Notes under the pieces: generated by a model
Seen by the model: the letters and a program-made list of their open reading frames with translations, nothing else
The model's database searches: none
What the model was told of the DNA's origin: nothing
Assembly (NCBI RefSeq): GCF_005144475.1
Contig: NZ_SWJZ01000009.1
Coordinates: 1-64,000, forward strand
Reading direction: 5' to 3'
DNA from: Rhodobacter capsulatus
GTDB lineage: Bacteria > Pseudomonadota > Alphaproteobacteria > Rhodobacterales > Rhodobacteraceae
Length of the DNA stretch: 64,000 nucleotides
Shown: positions 8,892-18,125 of the stretch, piece by piece
Layout of the letters: every line of letters starts with the position of its first letter
Numbering within the stretch: position 1 is the first letter of the stretch
Position numbers and translations under genes: made by a program

Positions 8892-9734
8892 CTACCGCTG
8901 AATTTCGCCGGCTAGGACAGCGCGTCCGTGCACGGCGAGAACTGCTGCAAACCTTGGACATCCGAACTGGCTGATGATCTCCATGACCCGAGCCTCGTAG
9001 GCTGTCTGACCGATGAGCCGACACAGGTCTGAAGCGTGAAACTGCCGGTTCCCACTGGGCGCAGCCTTGATCTGGTCGTGCAGCTCCCGCTCTCGTGGAT
9101 CGAGCGCTCTCTCCGACGTAGGCGGTGCCTCCGATCGGCTCACCGTGCCGGGTGAGGTTCGCCAGCGACGCATGAACCCAAGGAGGAACCCGGCAGGAAC
9201 CTTGTCGTTTCCGCGAGACCGGTTGAAGGCCAGGAAGCGGTCCCAGATCACCTGCGTGTCGACGTTCCAGCAGGGCAGGGCCTTCTTTGCCGCCTTGATC
9301 AACTCGGCCCAACAGGTTTGGAAGACGTTCGAGCCAGCGCCAATAGTGATCTGTCCTGAGAATACAGTTTTGTTATCTTTATCTCTAGATAGTGATGTGT
9401 CGCCTGTGCCTGACTCAATATCCTGATCTTCCCCCTCGGCGTCAAAGGCAGCGAAACGGAAGAGCCAGGGGGCGAACTTGCCGTTTGGCTTCTCTCGCCT
9501 CAGCTCCAACTCGGACGCCTCGAGTTCCGCCAGCAGTTCGGTCAGGTACTGGCGCGAGATGCTCATTTTGGACGCGAGATCGGTGAGGGTGAATGCGGCC
9601 GTCCCGCGCGGCAACCCGTTGTAGCCCTCTTTCCACGCGATAGCGTCGAGGATCACGGTTGCCAGCTTGTGGGCGGATACGGATAGATCTGTCTGTGTGA
9701 TCCGTCGCAGGATCAGGCCGGTCGTGGGTTCCAT
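8892..9734 (-). CDS. Conserved hypothetical protein with N-terminal helix-turn-helix
   Basis: 280 residues from the ATG at 9734, which has AGGAG 9 bases upstream. Residues 20-80 look like a winged helix (FTLTDLASKMSISRQYLTEL), reminiscent of replication-initiator or element-regulatory proteins. A linker of low complexity follows, then a helical C-terminal part ending AAVLAVHGRAVLAGEIQR. It is the first gene of the mobile-element-like block and is read away from the T4SS. A role in element replication or control is only a guess. The inverted repeat at 9831-9863 lies about 100 bases upstream. Confidence 0.5.
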   Translation of the reverse strand: MEPTTGLILRRITQTDLSVSAHKLATVILDAIAWKEGYNGLPRGTAAFTLTDLASKMSISRQYLTELLAELEASELELRREKPNGKFAPWLFRFAAFDAEGEDQDIESGTGDTSLSRDKDNKTVFSGQITIGAGSNVFQTCWAELIKAAKKALPCWNVDTQVIWDRFLAFNRSRGNDKVPAGFLLGFMRRWRTSPGTVSRSEAPPTSERALDPRERELHDQIKAAPSGNRQFHASDLCRLIGQTAYEARVMEIISQFGCPRFAAVLAVHGRAVLAGEIQR

Positions 9735-9830
9735 GGTCGGTGTCTCCTGTGAGAGACGACCCCATGCCGAGCGCAAACAACATTCTTGCCAGCAAAACAA
9801 CTTTGCCGGTTGCAGAGGTTTGGACTTTGC

Positions 9831-9863
9831 GCTAGAAGATCCTTGTTCACGGGTTCTTCTAGC
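9831..9863. repeat. 9-bp perfect inverted repeat
   Basis: GCTAGAAGA and TCTTCTAGC flank a 15-base spacer, about 100 bases upstream of the minus-strand HTH gene. It may be a regulator-binding site or a hairpin in its leader. No other evidence. Confidence 0.4.
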
Positions 9864-9942
9864 GCGGCGTCAGGCTTTACGGTCTGGCGTCGTTTCCCTT
9901 TTCGGGTTCGGTGCACAGTCTCCGGTGCAAGTTGTGTCGGAG

Positions 9943-9967
9943 GCGGGCCTGCCTGATGCAGGCCCGC
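9943..9967 (-). terminator. Strong hairpin after the secreted-protein gene
   Basis: GCGGGCCTGC and GCAGGCCCGC form a perfect 10-bp stem with a 5-base loop, beginning 7 bases after the stop at 9974 of the minus-strand gene. There is no clear T-run, so it is a terminator or a transcript-stabilising hairpin. Confidence 0.5.
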
Positions 9968-9973
9968 GCAAAT

Positions 9974-10639
9974 TCAGTAGCGGACCTCTTCGAAGCCGTA
10001 GTTGCCCTCATGATCGCGCCAGTCGACGAAGACCGAGCGGTAGCTCACCCAGTTGCAGTGTCCGGTAGTGGGCAGATCGGAGGCGGGCGGGACTTGGGCA
10101 ACGCTGGATCTGGTCCAGTGATAGTCACCCTGGACCCCGTAGGAGCCGAGGCGCGTGGAGTCCGATGTGATGCAGTCGCCGTCTCGGTTCTGGCGCTGGC
10201 TGAACTGGATGTGAAACACGCGGATGCTGCGCACGAAGTCGAAGGCATCACCCGAGATGTCGACGTCAGCGCGTTCGTCAGACTGGACCCGGACCAGAGG
10301 CAGGGGATCTCGCGGCACGCTGAGCTGAGGCCCGTCCCGGAAAACGATGTCGTACATACGCTCCATCGGCGAAAGCGGGGCAGGGGCGGTGAACGACGCC
10401 CCCATCGGACAGCGCCAGATCTGTAACGGCGGTTCGATCGGCCAGGGCGTGATCCGACGGGTGAAGACCGCGCGTGCACGGGCACAAGGTGCAGATGCCG
10501 GCCAGCCACCTGCCAAGCAGAGAAGGATGGCGCAGTCGACTTGATAGGCTTGCGCCGGCTCGACCGAACCTCCGAGGCTCGATACGGTGATGGCCGCGGC
10601 AGCCGCCGCGGTCCGGACCCTGTGCTTCCTGTGCTTCAT
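9974..10639 (-). CDS. Secreted hypothetical protein
   Basis: 221 residues from ATG 10639 (MKHRKHRVRTAAAAAAITV), giving a Sec signal peptide likely cleaved after VEPAQA. The mature protein has several cysteines (CAILLC, PCARAR, WRCP, DCITSD, HCNWVSYRS) and ends with a Trp/Tyr-rich segment. I do not recognise a family. Its place at the edge of a T4SS block and its export signal make an envelope or conjugation-accessory role possible. Confidence 0.5.
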   Translation of the reverse strand: MKHRKHRVRTAAAAAAITVSSLGGSVEPAQAYQVDCAILLCLAGGWPASAPCARARAVFTRRITPWPIEPPLQIWRCPMGASFTAPAPLSPMERMYDIVFRDGPQLSVPRDPLPLVRVQSDERADVDISGDAFDFVRSIRVFHIQFSQRQNRDGDCITSDSTRLGSYGVQGDYHWTRSSVAQVPPASDLPTTGHCNWVSYRSVFVDWRDHEGNYGFEEVRY

Positions 10640-10939
10640 GACGCCGACTCCCGCTATAATAGTGCGGCGATACAAAACAACACTACCGATAGCAAGGAAA
10701 TTTCAGCGCATCGGCTGCGATGTCGTCCCGAGGCGGTGGTCGTAGATGCCCGCCCAAAGCCTGATTTCGCTTCGACGCACCGATTGAGCACTTACATCCA
10801 CGATCCACGCGTAAGCGGCCATTAAACCGGCCAAGTCATCGGGCACGTTTTCCGTATCGTGTCACGCAATACTATGATAAGAATTATTTTCGATGGAAGT
10901 TCGCACGGCTAGTGAAGCGGCCAAGAAGAAGGTCATTCG
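10640..10939. other. Intergenic region between divergent genes
   Basis: 300 bases without a credible gene. It contains a TATAAT at 10655-10660 and an A/T-rich stretch at 10865-10895 before the fic gene, likely holding promoters for both directions. No repeat or RNA was recognised. Confidence 0.4.
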
Positions 10940-12135
10940 ATGGTTCGCGACGATGGAGAGACGGTAGGCCTGTTCGAGCCACTCATGGTCTCGGAGGGCT
11001 CTCTCGCCCGCGCAGGCTTGAATGATCTCGTGCTCGAGTTGGCGGAGAAGTCCGCCGGCTTCCGCAGCAGCTTGCCCGCTTCAATGGCCGAGGCGCTTGC
11101 CGATCTCGTGCGGTCGATGAACTGTTACTATAGCAACCTCATCGAGGGGCATGACACCCATCCCGTCGACATCGAACGTGCGATGCGGAACGACTACAGT
11201 GCCGATCCATCGAGGCGAAACCTTCAGCTAGAAGCGAAGGCGCATATCGCCGTTCAGAAATGGATCGACGAAGATGGCATGGCCGAACCACCAACAGCGC
11301 CCGCGTCGGTCATCGAACTACATCGACGGTTTTGTGAGCTTTTGCCGTCCGAGCTTCTCTTCGTCGCAAGCCCAAAGACAGGTGAAAAATTCCCGATAGT
11401 ACCTGGCGAACTGCGCACCGATACGTTGAAGTCGGGCGCCATGTCGCCATCAGCCCTGGTGCTGTTCCCCGCTTTCTGGAGCGGATGCACAAAGCCTACA
11501 GCCTTCCCGGCAGGATCGAGCCGATCCTTGCTGCGGCTTGCGCCCATCACAGGCTTCTCTGGGTGCACCCCTTCCTTGATGGGAATGGTCGCGTTGCCCG
11601 CCTGATGTCCTACGCAATGCTGCGAAAAACCCTGGACACGCGGGGACTGTGGTCCGTGGCGCGCGGGCTTGCGCGACAAGAGGCAGCCTACAAGGAACAC
11701 CTCGCCGCGTGTGACGGCCCCCGCCGTGGCGATCGTGACGGACGGGGCACGCTCAGCGAGGCCGCGCTTGCCTCCTTCGCGCAGTTCTTCCTGCGCACCT
11801 GCGTTGACCAGGTAGAGTTCATGGAAAGCCTGATGCGACCGGACCTGCTGCGCGACCGCATCCTGATCTGGGCAGAAGAAGGGATGCGTGCCGGAGCGCT
11901 GCCACCAAAAGCCGATACCGTGCTGAAGGCTGTGCTCTATCAGGGGCAAATCGAGCGCGGAGAGGTCGAGACCATCCTTGGCACCAGCGACCGCACTGCG
12001 CGACGGGTAACATCCGCGCTTCTGGAGGCGGGTGCTCTGTCGTCGATATCGACCCGTGCGCCGCTGAAGCTGGCTTTCCCTGCAAAGTATGCTGGGCGGT
12101 GGATGCCGGGGCTGTTTCCCGACCACAAGGGCTGA
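10940..12135 (+). pseudogene. Fic family protein, frameshifted
   Basis: Fic proteins transfer AMP or related groups to target proteins. The first frame (10940 to about 11430) has the Fic_N region, including YYSNLIEGHDTHP, the inhibitory helix type. The second frame carries the core motif HPFLDGNGRVARL, the DUF4172-type tail and a C-terminal winged helix (ILGTSDRTARRVTSALLEAG). The protein should continue from ELRTDT to VGRHVAISPGAVPRFLERMH, but these lie in different frames, so one base is missing around 11425-11440. The separate ATG at 11485 could give a truncated Fic core of 216 residues lacking the N-terminal inhibitory helix. Confidence 0.8.
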
Positions 12136-12202
12136 GGTTCGCAGGAGCGCAACAGGCGTAGCGCGGCCCATCTTCGTGGTGGTCCGGTAGAAGGGAAGTC
12201 CA

Positions 12203-12478
12203 CTATTCCAAGGCGTCCACGAACCGCCCGTATTCCTCGCTCACCTCCCTGGCCTCAACAAAAGCCCGCGCGCGTTCATCATCGAGGCAGCGGAAGTAAT
12301 CCTGCACCTCGGTGATGTAGGCTTCGAAATCCCCCCGGATCAGATCCGCGTAGGCGCGCATGTCCTCTCGTGACGTAGGCAGGAACGGCCGCTCGGGCGG
12401 AGTGCAGGCATGGGCCGGCCCCACCGCCACACTAAACGTGATCAGCAGCACCAGAGGGATGTTGCACGCACAGGTCAT
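12203..12478 (-). CDS. Small secreted hypothetical protein
   Basis: 91 residues with a signal peptide (NIPLVLLITFSVAVGPAHAC) and a short helical mature part, DMRAYADLIRGDFEAYITEV then DYFRCLDDERARAFVEAREV. The mature domain has a Cys near its start and one in the middle. It is divergent from the gene at 12674 across 195 bases that must carry both promoters. No family function is known to me; the type is common beside Rhodobacterales T4SS loci. Confidence 0.55.
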   Translation of the reverse strand: MTCACNIPLVLLITFSVAVGPAHACTPPERPFLPTSREDMRAYADLIRGDFEAYITEVQDYFRCLDDERARAFVEAREVSEEYGRFVDALE

Positions 12479-12673
12479 GTGCAGGGCAAAACTCCTTTGC
12501 CGCCTTTAAGATCACGATTTTGTCAGCTATCATCGTTATCGGAGCAAGGCGATCTTTGTCAAGTCGTTTTAATTGTCTTGCTATCGTTCATGTTGTATTG
12601 TATCGCCCACGGTGTTGCGACCCCGTGGGCCCGAGACTGCACCTCAGGCAGAAGAAGGACCCAAGGGAAGGCC

Positions 12674-13033
12674 ATGATAGAAGAAGCCCCGAATGTGGTT
12701 ACAGAAGATGGACTGCGCGGCCTCCTTGCCGAAGGCTACCTCATCGAGGTGGTCTGCAAGGAAGGGGCCGAGAAGCGCCACAACAGTTGGTACGGCGCCT
12801 GGGTCATCCGGGCCGTTGCCCCGGACGGGCGCGACGACAAGATGCTCGTCACCAGCCGTAGCGTCCTCAAGCTGCGCGATTTCAAGACCATCGTCGGCCT
12901 TGTCAGCTTCCTTGCCGACATGGGCTGCACGACCGCCAGCATCCCGCTCGTCGAGGGTGCCCGCGAGCATCACGCAGCCCCCGGACGGACATCCGAGCCA
13001 AGGACCGGCCCGGTTTTGGTCAAGGACAACTGA
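12674..13033 (+). CDS. Conserved hypothetical protein upstream of the T4SS operon
   Basis: 119 residues. The ATG at 12674 has AAGGGAAGG just upstream. The product (DGLRGLLAEGYLIEVVCKEG, then WVIRAVAPDGRDDKMLVTSR and LRDFKTIVGLVSFLADMGCT) looks like a compact soluble protein. It precedes the lytic transglycosylase and is probably the first gene of the virB operon. The function is unknown. Confidence 0.6.
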   Translation: MIEEAPNVVTEDGLRGLLAEGYLIEVVCKEGAEKRHNSWYGAWVIRAVAPDGRDDKMLVTSRSVLKLRDFKTIVGLVSFLADMGCTTASIPLVEGAREHHAAPGRTSEPRTGPVLVKDN

Positions 13034-13079
13034 CTGCGCGTTTGCGCTCGTCTTTCTACTAGGTACCGCCGCCTCTTCA

Positions 13080-13757
13080 ATGCCTTTGGCCGCCGAAACT
13101 CTCGCGAGTGCCGGCGGCTTTATCTTCCAGGTCAGTCCCGACGGTCGACTGATCGACACCGCCGAGACTACGAGCAGCCTGCGCTCGTTCACCGGCGGCG
13201 ACGACGCCCAGAACGGGCCTCTTTCAGATCGTCTCTTTCTTTTTGCAGAACCGCAGTCCCGTGGGGATGATGATCCCCTGAACGATGTGACGGCTGCCGC
13301 AGCGGTTACCCCGCGTGCTGGCCGCGCCTCCCCCGAAATCCTCCACGCTATCGAAACCACGGCACTGCGCTACGGCAGCCATGACGCCCTGCGCCAGGCG
13401 GGTCTGTCGGTCACCGACTGGACGCTGTTCTATCGCGCCAATATCGAGGTCGAGAGCGCCTACAATCCCGGCGCCTTGAGCCCGGTCGGGGCCATCGGGC
13501 TTGGCCAGTTGATGCCCGACACCGCCCGCGATCTCGGCGTCGATCCCCATGACATCGCCCAGAACCTCGACGGCTCGGCGCGGTACCTTCTGATGATGCT
13601 CGAGCAGTTCGGCGATCCAGCGCTGGCGCTCGCGGCCTACAATGCCGGTCCCCATGCGGTCACCCGCCATGGCGGCATTCCCCCCTTTCGAGAAACCCAA
13701 GGCCATGTGGCCCGTGTGACAGCCGTGTTCCAGCGGCTGAGAGGAGACCTTTCGTGA
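13080..13757 (+). CDS. Lytic transglycosylase (SLT, VirB1-like)
   Basis: 225 residues from the ATG at 13080. The SLT domain is complete: EVESAYNPGALSPVGAIGLG with the catalytic Glu, QLMPDTARDLGVDP, ALAAYNAGPHAV. It would open the peptidoglycan for the conjugation apparatus. The start is uncertain: in-frame codons upstream, LVFLLGTAASSMPLAAETLA, read like a signal peptide, yet no ATG, GTG or TTG stands before it after the preceding stop at 13033. Either the 13080 start makes a protein with little signal, or the original start was lost. The stop overlaps virB2 by 4 bases. Confidence 0.75.
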   Translation: MPLAAETLASAGGFIFQVSPDGRLIDTAETTSSLRSFTGGDDAQNGPLSDRLFLFAEPQSRGDDDPLNDVTAAAAVTPRAGRASPEILHAIETTALRYGSHDALRQAGLSVTDWTLFYRANIEVESAYNPGALSPVGAIGLGQLMPDTARDLGVDPHDIAQNLDGSARYLLMMLEQFGDPALALAAYNAGPHAVTRHGGIPPFRETQGHVARVTAVFQRLRGDLS

Positions 13758-14068
13758 CGTCCAAGAATCTTCAAAGCGTGCTCCGCGCGCGGGCCATTGT
13801 CGCGCTCGGCGCAACCGCCCTCATCGTGCTGGCAGGCCCTGCGCTGGCCCAAAGCATCGATCTGTCGCCCGTGCAAACCCTTCTGCAAGGCATCGTCGAT
13901 GCGATCACCGGCCCCTTGGGCATCGTGATCGGCACGCTCGCGCTGATCGGCGTGTTCCTCTCCTGGCTCTTCGGCATCCTCGATTTCCGCCAAGCGCTCT
14001 GGGTCGTGGTCGCGATCGCGGGCATCGCTGCAGCGCCCACCATCGTCGCCGCCATCTGGACGACCTGA
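13754..14068 (+). CDS. virB2: T4SS pilin VirB2 (TrbC family)
   Basis: 104 residues, GTG start overlapping the SLT stop. A long signal peptide ending ALA-Q is followed by two hydrophobic helices (PLGIVIGTLALIGVFLSWLF and ALWVVVAIAGIAAAPTIVAA), the pilin layout. It forms the conjugative pilus. It is the first of a tightly packed series virB2-virB3-virB4. Confidence 0.85.
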   Translation: MTSKNLQSVLRARAIVALGATALIVLAGPALAQSIDLSPVQTLLQGIVDAITGPLGIVIGTLALIGVFLSWLFGILDFRQALWVVVAIAGIAAAPTIVAAIWTT

Positions 14069-14077
14069 GCCAAACCG

Positions 14078-14356
14078 ATGTCCGACCAGTCCCGCGTGTT
14101 CATCGGCCTTCTCAGGCCACCCAAGCTGATGGGCTTGCCGATCATGTACGCCATGGTTTGGCTCTTCGGCTCGACGCTCCTGTTCCTCTGGGTCCAGAGC
14201 TGGGTGGTGGCCGTCTTCGCGGGGCTGGCCTGGCCGGCGCTTTGGAAAGCCGCGGACTGGGATCCGAACTTTCTCGACGTCCTGGTCATCACCTTGCAGG
14301 AAACCCCGCCTACAACGAACCGCAAACTCCATGGGGGCGACAGCTATGCCCCGTGA
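14078..14356 (+). CDS. virB3: T4SS inner-membrane protein VirB3
   Basis: 92 residues, usual length. It opens with VFIGLLRPPKLMGLPIMYAM, the VirB3 signature, and has two adjacent membrane helices. VirB3 works with VirB4 in pilus assembly. The gene overlaps the preferred virB4 start by 11 bases. Confidence 0.88.
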   Translation: MSDQSRVFIGLLRPPKLMGLPIMYAMVWLFGSTLLFLWVQSWVVAVFAGLAWPALWKAADWDPNFLDVLVITLQETPPTTNRKLHGGDSYAP

Positions 14357-16742
14357 TGGAGTTGCCGATGATGTGGCCGACGCGCTCGATCCGCTGACCG
14401 CGCTGCCCGCATGGGTCATGGGCGAGAAACGGCTCTCCTCCATGCTGCCTTACGTCAGCCTTGTGACCGACCGGACGATCCGGACGCGCGGCAACGAGCT
14501 GATGCAATGCATCCGGCTCGAAGGGGTGAACAGCACCACGAGCGAGGACGCCCATCTCGACCGAATCGGCGGGCTCTTGGCGGGCATCGTTGCGCAGGTC
14601 GGGACGGGGTTTTCCTTCTACCTGCACAAGGTCTCGAAAGCGGTCGATGTGACCCTGCCGCCCATCCCGGGCGCAGGGTTCGCCGCCGCCGTTGACCAAC
14701 GCTGGCAGGCCCATCTGGGTTGGTCGGGCTTGCGCGACAAGACACTGACCCTGACGGTGCTGAAGCGCCCGGAGACCGGCAGCCGTCTGCCGTTCGGCCT
14801 GAGCGCGGGACGCGCCCGGCATGCAGCCGACACGACCCGGCGCTTGCGAAAGCTCGACGAGGTCGTGGGATTTCTCCTGTCATCCTTCGATGAGTTGAAA
14901 CCCCGCCTCCTTGCCGCCAGCACTGGCGAGCTTCTGGGCTTCCTCGGCTCGCTCAACGTAGGCGAGGAGCATCCGCTCTACCCGCGATCGCGCCTCGGCG
15001 TGATCGCCGAGGATGTTGCCAATACCCGCGTCACCTTCCGCGGCACGACCATCGCGCTCTCTGACGGTGCCGTCGGCGACAAGCTCGGCACGATCTTCGC
15101 AGTGAAGAACTACCCCGCCAAGACCGACAGCCTGATGCTCGACGAGCTGAACCTGCCCGTCGACATGGTGGTCACACACTCCTTTGTGCCGATCAATGCC
15201 AACATTATGGCGGGTCGCATCAAGCGGCAGTTGCGCCTGATGCAGGCCGCCAATGACGGGGCCGTCAGCCTCGCGCAGGAACTCGAACTCGCACAGGACG
15301 ATCTGGAATCGAAACGCCTGATCTTCGGTGAACACCATATGACGGTGGCCGTCTATGCGCGCACCAGAGGCCAGCTCGACGATATCGCGGCCGAAATCCG
15401 CAACATCTCCGCCACCTCCGGCATCAACCTGATCTCAGAAGCCTTCGGGGCGCGGGCGCATTTTATGGCGCAGCATCCTGGCAACACCGGGGCGCGGAGC
15501 CGCAAGGCCGCGATCACGAACCACAACTTCGCGGATCTCGCCACCTTCCATCGCACGCCGCTCGGCAAGATTGGCCGGGAAGTGCCGTGGGGCGTGCCGA
15601 TCACGCTTTTCCCGACGCCAGAGCGCAGCGGGTTCCGGTTCAACTTCCACGAAGAGGGGGCGCCGGACCGTGAGCCCACAGGCGGGCACACGCTGATCCT
15701 CGGCCGCCCCGGGTCGGGCAAATCCGTGCTCGCGGCTTTCCTCATGACCATGGCCCGGCGCGCAGGTGCCCGGCTCTTCGTCTTCGACTACCGCGCCGGC
15801 ATGGAAATGGCCGTCCGCGCGCTTGGCGGCAGCTATTCGACCGTGCGCGCCGGACGGCCCACGGGGCTCAACCCCTTGCAGACCGACATTGATGCCCGAG
15901 GTCAGGCCTGGCTTGCTGACTGGCTCGCAAGCCTCCTCGAGCGCCGCGACCGGCCTTTGACCCCGGTGCAGACCAACCGCCTGCAGGAGGTCGTGCGCCA
16001 GAACGCAAGCGCCGGGAATGCGGGGCTCAGGAACTGGTCGGACTTCGCCTCGCTCCTCGTCTCGACCGATGACGACGGCGATCTCTTCGAGCGGATGCAG
16101 GAATGGACCGCCGAGGGCCGCTACGGCTGGATTTTCGGGGCGAACGCAAACGACACGTTCCAAATCGGGGGCAGCACCGACGCTGATGTCGCGGGATTCG
16201 ATCTAACCGGCATCCTCGACTCCGAGAGCGAACGGGAACGCATGGCGGTCCTGTCCTACCTCTTCCGCCGGGTCGAGCGGGTGATCGAGGATCGCAAGCC
16301 CACGATCATCGTGATCGACGAGGCCTGGAAGGCCCTCGACAACGCGTATTTCGCGGAGCGGCTCTCGAACTGGCTGGTTACCGCGCGAAAGCAGAACGCG
16401 GTCGTCGTGATGATGACCCAGTATGCCAGCCAGCTCGAGCGCACCCGGACCGGCAAGACCATCGTGGAAGCCGTGCCGACGCAGGTGCTCCTGCCCAACA
16501 TCCGCGCCTCGGCCGCCGACTACGCGATGCTCGGCCTCAGCGAGAAAGAACTCGACGTGCTTCTGGGCGTCGGCTCCGCCTCTCGCCTCGCGCTCGTGCG
16601 CGATGACCGTGGCGCGGTGGTGATCGACGCCGATCTCAGCGCCCTCGGTCCCCTCGTGACCATCCTTGGCGGCATGGAGAAGGGCGAGGCTCTTGTTGGC
16701 TCCGATTACCGCGATCGCCCTGATTTCTGGAGAGTGACATGA
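14346..16742 (+). CDS. virB4: T4SS ATPase VirB4
   Basis: 798 residues from ATG 14346 (an in-frame ATG at 14331 adds five). The CagE/TrbE N-terminal domain is followed by an AAA-type ATPase with Walker A LGRPGSGKSVLAAF near residues 452-460 and Walker B TIIVIDEAWKAL near 653. It powers pilus biogenesis and substrate transfer at the inner membrane. The stop overlaps the next gene by 4 bases. No defect is visible. Confidence 0.95.
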   Translation: MPRDGVADDVADALDPLTALPAWVMGEKRLSSMLPYVSLVTDRTIRTRGNELMQCIRLEGVNSTTSEDAHLDRIGGLLAGIVAQVGTGFSFYLHKVSKAVDVTLPPIPGAGFAAAVDQRWQAHLGWSGLRDKTLTLTVLKRPETGSRLPFGLSAGRARHAADTTRRLRKLDEVVGFLLSSFDELKPRLLAASTGELLGFLGSLNVGEEHPLYPRSRLGVIAEDVANTRVTFRGTTIALSDGAVGDKLGTIFAVKNYPAKTDSLMLDELNLPVDMVVTHSFVPINANIMAGRIKRQLRLMQAANDGAVSLAQELELAQDDLESKRLIFGEHHMTVAVYARTRGQLDDIAAEIRNISATSGINLISEAFGARAHFMAQHPGNTGARSRKAAITNHNFADLATFHRTPLGKIGREVPWGVPITLFPTPERSGFRFNFHEEGAPDREPTGGHTLILGRPGSGKSVLAAFLMTMARRAGARLFVFDYRAGMEMAVRALGGSYSTVRAGRPTGLNPLQTDIDARGQAWLADWLASLLERRDRPLTPVQTNRLQEVVRQNASAGNAGLRNWSDFASLLVSTDDDGDLFERMQEWTAEGRYGWIFGANANDTFQIGGSTDADVAGFDLTGILDSESERERMAVLSYLFRRVERVIEDRKPTIIVIDEAWKALDNAYFAERLSNWLVTARKQNAVVVMMTQYASQLERTRTGKTIVEAVPTQVLLPNIRASAADYAMLGLSEKELDVLLGVGSASRLALVRDDRGAVVIDADLSALGPLVTILGGMEKGEALVGSDYRDRPDFWRVT

Positions 16743-16954
16743 CCCGTACCATCACGCGCAGCGTTGTGCTGCTTGGGCTCGGCCTGACCCTGACAGCCTG
16801 TGCCCAGCATAATCCCGCGCAGGCCAACTGCTTCAACTTCCGCGAGGCCCCTGCGCAGGCAGGAACTGCCATGACCACGATCTCGACCATGGGGGCGGAA
16901 GTCACGCGGCGCGACACGGCTTGCGATTTCGTGCTGCTGAGGGCGGGCGGCTAA
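16739..16954 (+). CDS. Small lipoprotein in the virB operon
   Basis: 71 residues with a lipoprotein signal (LLGLGLTLTAC; lipobox LTAC) and two more cysteines. Its position between virB4 and the next SLT gene suggests a T4SS outer-membrane lipoprotein, a possible VirB7 counterpart, though sequence similarity to VirB7 is not evident. ATGA overlap with virB4. Confidence 0.6.
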   Translation: MTRTITRSVVLLGLGLTLTACAQHNPAQANCFNFREAPAQAGTAMTTISTMGAEVTRRDTACDFVLLRAGG

Positions 16955-16958
16955 GCCG

Positions 16959-18125
16959 ATGCGGAGCTGGCTCCCCCTCTCGATGATTGGCCTTGCGCTG
17001 GCAGGTCCCACGGCCGGGCCAGCCAACGCTCAAGGCGTGCCGACCTTCGATCTGCGCTTGTTTGCTGAACGACAGGCAATCCTCGAACAGACCGATCAGG
17101 ACCTAGCGCTGCAGCAAGACCGACTGACCCGCGAAGAGGAACTGGCCGAGATCGAACGCCAGCAACTCGCCTCCCTCGAAGGGCTGATGGATGCCATGTC
17201 CCTCGGCTCAGGCGATGTCGCAGGCACCGTGGCAGGGCTCGAGACGGGACAGGGGGCTGTTGACGATGTCGAGAGCGCCGCAGCCAGCCTCTACGCGCCT
17301 GAGGACAACAATCCGGCTGCAGCCCGGATGTTTGGCGATGCCCGGGAAGGGATCGAAGAGCTGATCATCCGCGCCGCGCGCGACACACATAGCCTGCCCG
17401 GGGTGAGCCGCGCTGGCTTGTCTCTGGTGCAGTGGCGCTGTCTTCTGCAGGCGCTGATCTGGCAGGAGAGCCGGTTCCAGATTGGTGCGCGCTCACCCGC
17501 CGGGGCTTTCGGGCTCACGCAGATCATGCCTGCCACCGCAAGCGATCTCGGCATCAACCCCGCCTATTACGACGACCCGTACCTGCAGGTCACCGGCGGC
17601 GCGCGATACCTCGCGATGATGCTGAACATGTTCGATGGCAACATCATCCATGCGCTTGCCGCTTACAACGCAGGCCCGGGCAACGTGCAAGACTACGGCG
17701 GCGTCCCGCCCTTCGCGGAGACCCAGCACTACGTGGTGGTGATCCCGCAGCAATACAACAGCTACCTTGCCGCCGTGGGCGGCATCGATGCGCTCGGTAC
17801 GATTGATCCAGTCCTTCTGGCGAACGCGAGCTTCAGCCTGTCGGCCCATGGGGCAGGTGTCTACGGGGACTATTCGCTGGTCTCGGTTCGCGCGGCCGCC
17901 CTGCGCGTGCAGGACATCATCACCCGCATCGGTGAGACCGAAGACCTGCATGAGGCCATCGCGCTCAACACCTATGCGCGCGCCGAGTTGGCCCGGCTGG
18001 TCGCGATCCGCACCCGGATCAAGGCCGCCCACACCCAGCCGCTGAGCGAGGAACAACTCGCCATGGCCGCCGCCCAAGCCGCCGAGCGGCAGTTCATGGA
18101 TTTCACCTTGGAGAGTTTGCGATGA
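16959..18125 (+). CDS. VirB5-like protein with embedded lytic transglycosylase domain
   Basis: 388 residues. After a signal peptide (ALAGPTAGPANA-Q) come GVPTFDLRLFAERQ and a coiled-coil region (35-75), as in the following VirB5 (GVPTVDTQNIAQEI). Residues about 150-260 are an SLT domain: ALIWQESRFQIGARSPAGAF with catalytic Glu, GLTQIMPATASDLGINP, ALAAYNAGPGNVQDYGG. The tail ends QFMDFTLESLR, like VirB5's RYMDFTLPSLAP. This looks like an SLT domain built into a VirB5-type scaffold, possibly placing a muramidase at the pilus tip. It overlaps virB5 by 4 bases. Confidence 0.8.
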   Translation: MRSWLPLSMIGLALAGPTAGPANAQGVPTFDLRLFAERQAILEQTDQDLALQQDRLTREEELAEIERQQLASLEGLMDAMSLGSGDVAGTVAGLETGQGAVDDVESAAASLYAPEDNNPAAARMFGDAREGIEELIIRAARDTHSLPGVSRAGLSLVQWRCLLQALIWQESRFQIGARSPAGAFGLTQIMPATASDLGINPAYYDDPYLQVTGGARYLAMMLNMFDGNIIHALAAYNAGPGNVQDYGGVPPFAETQHYVVVIPQQYNSYLAAVGGIDALGTIDPVLLANASFSLSAHGAGVYGDYSLVSVRAAALRVQDIITRIGETEDLHEAIALNTYARAELARLVAIRTRIKAAHTQPLSEEQLAMAAAQAAERQFMDFTLESLR

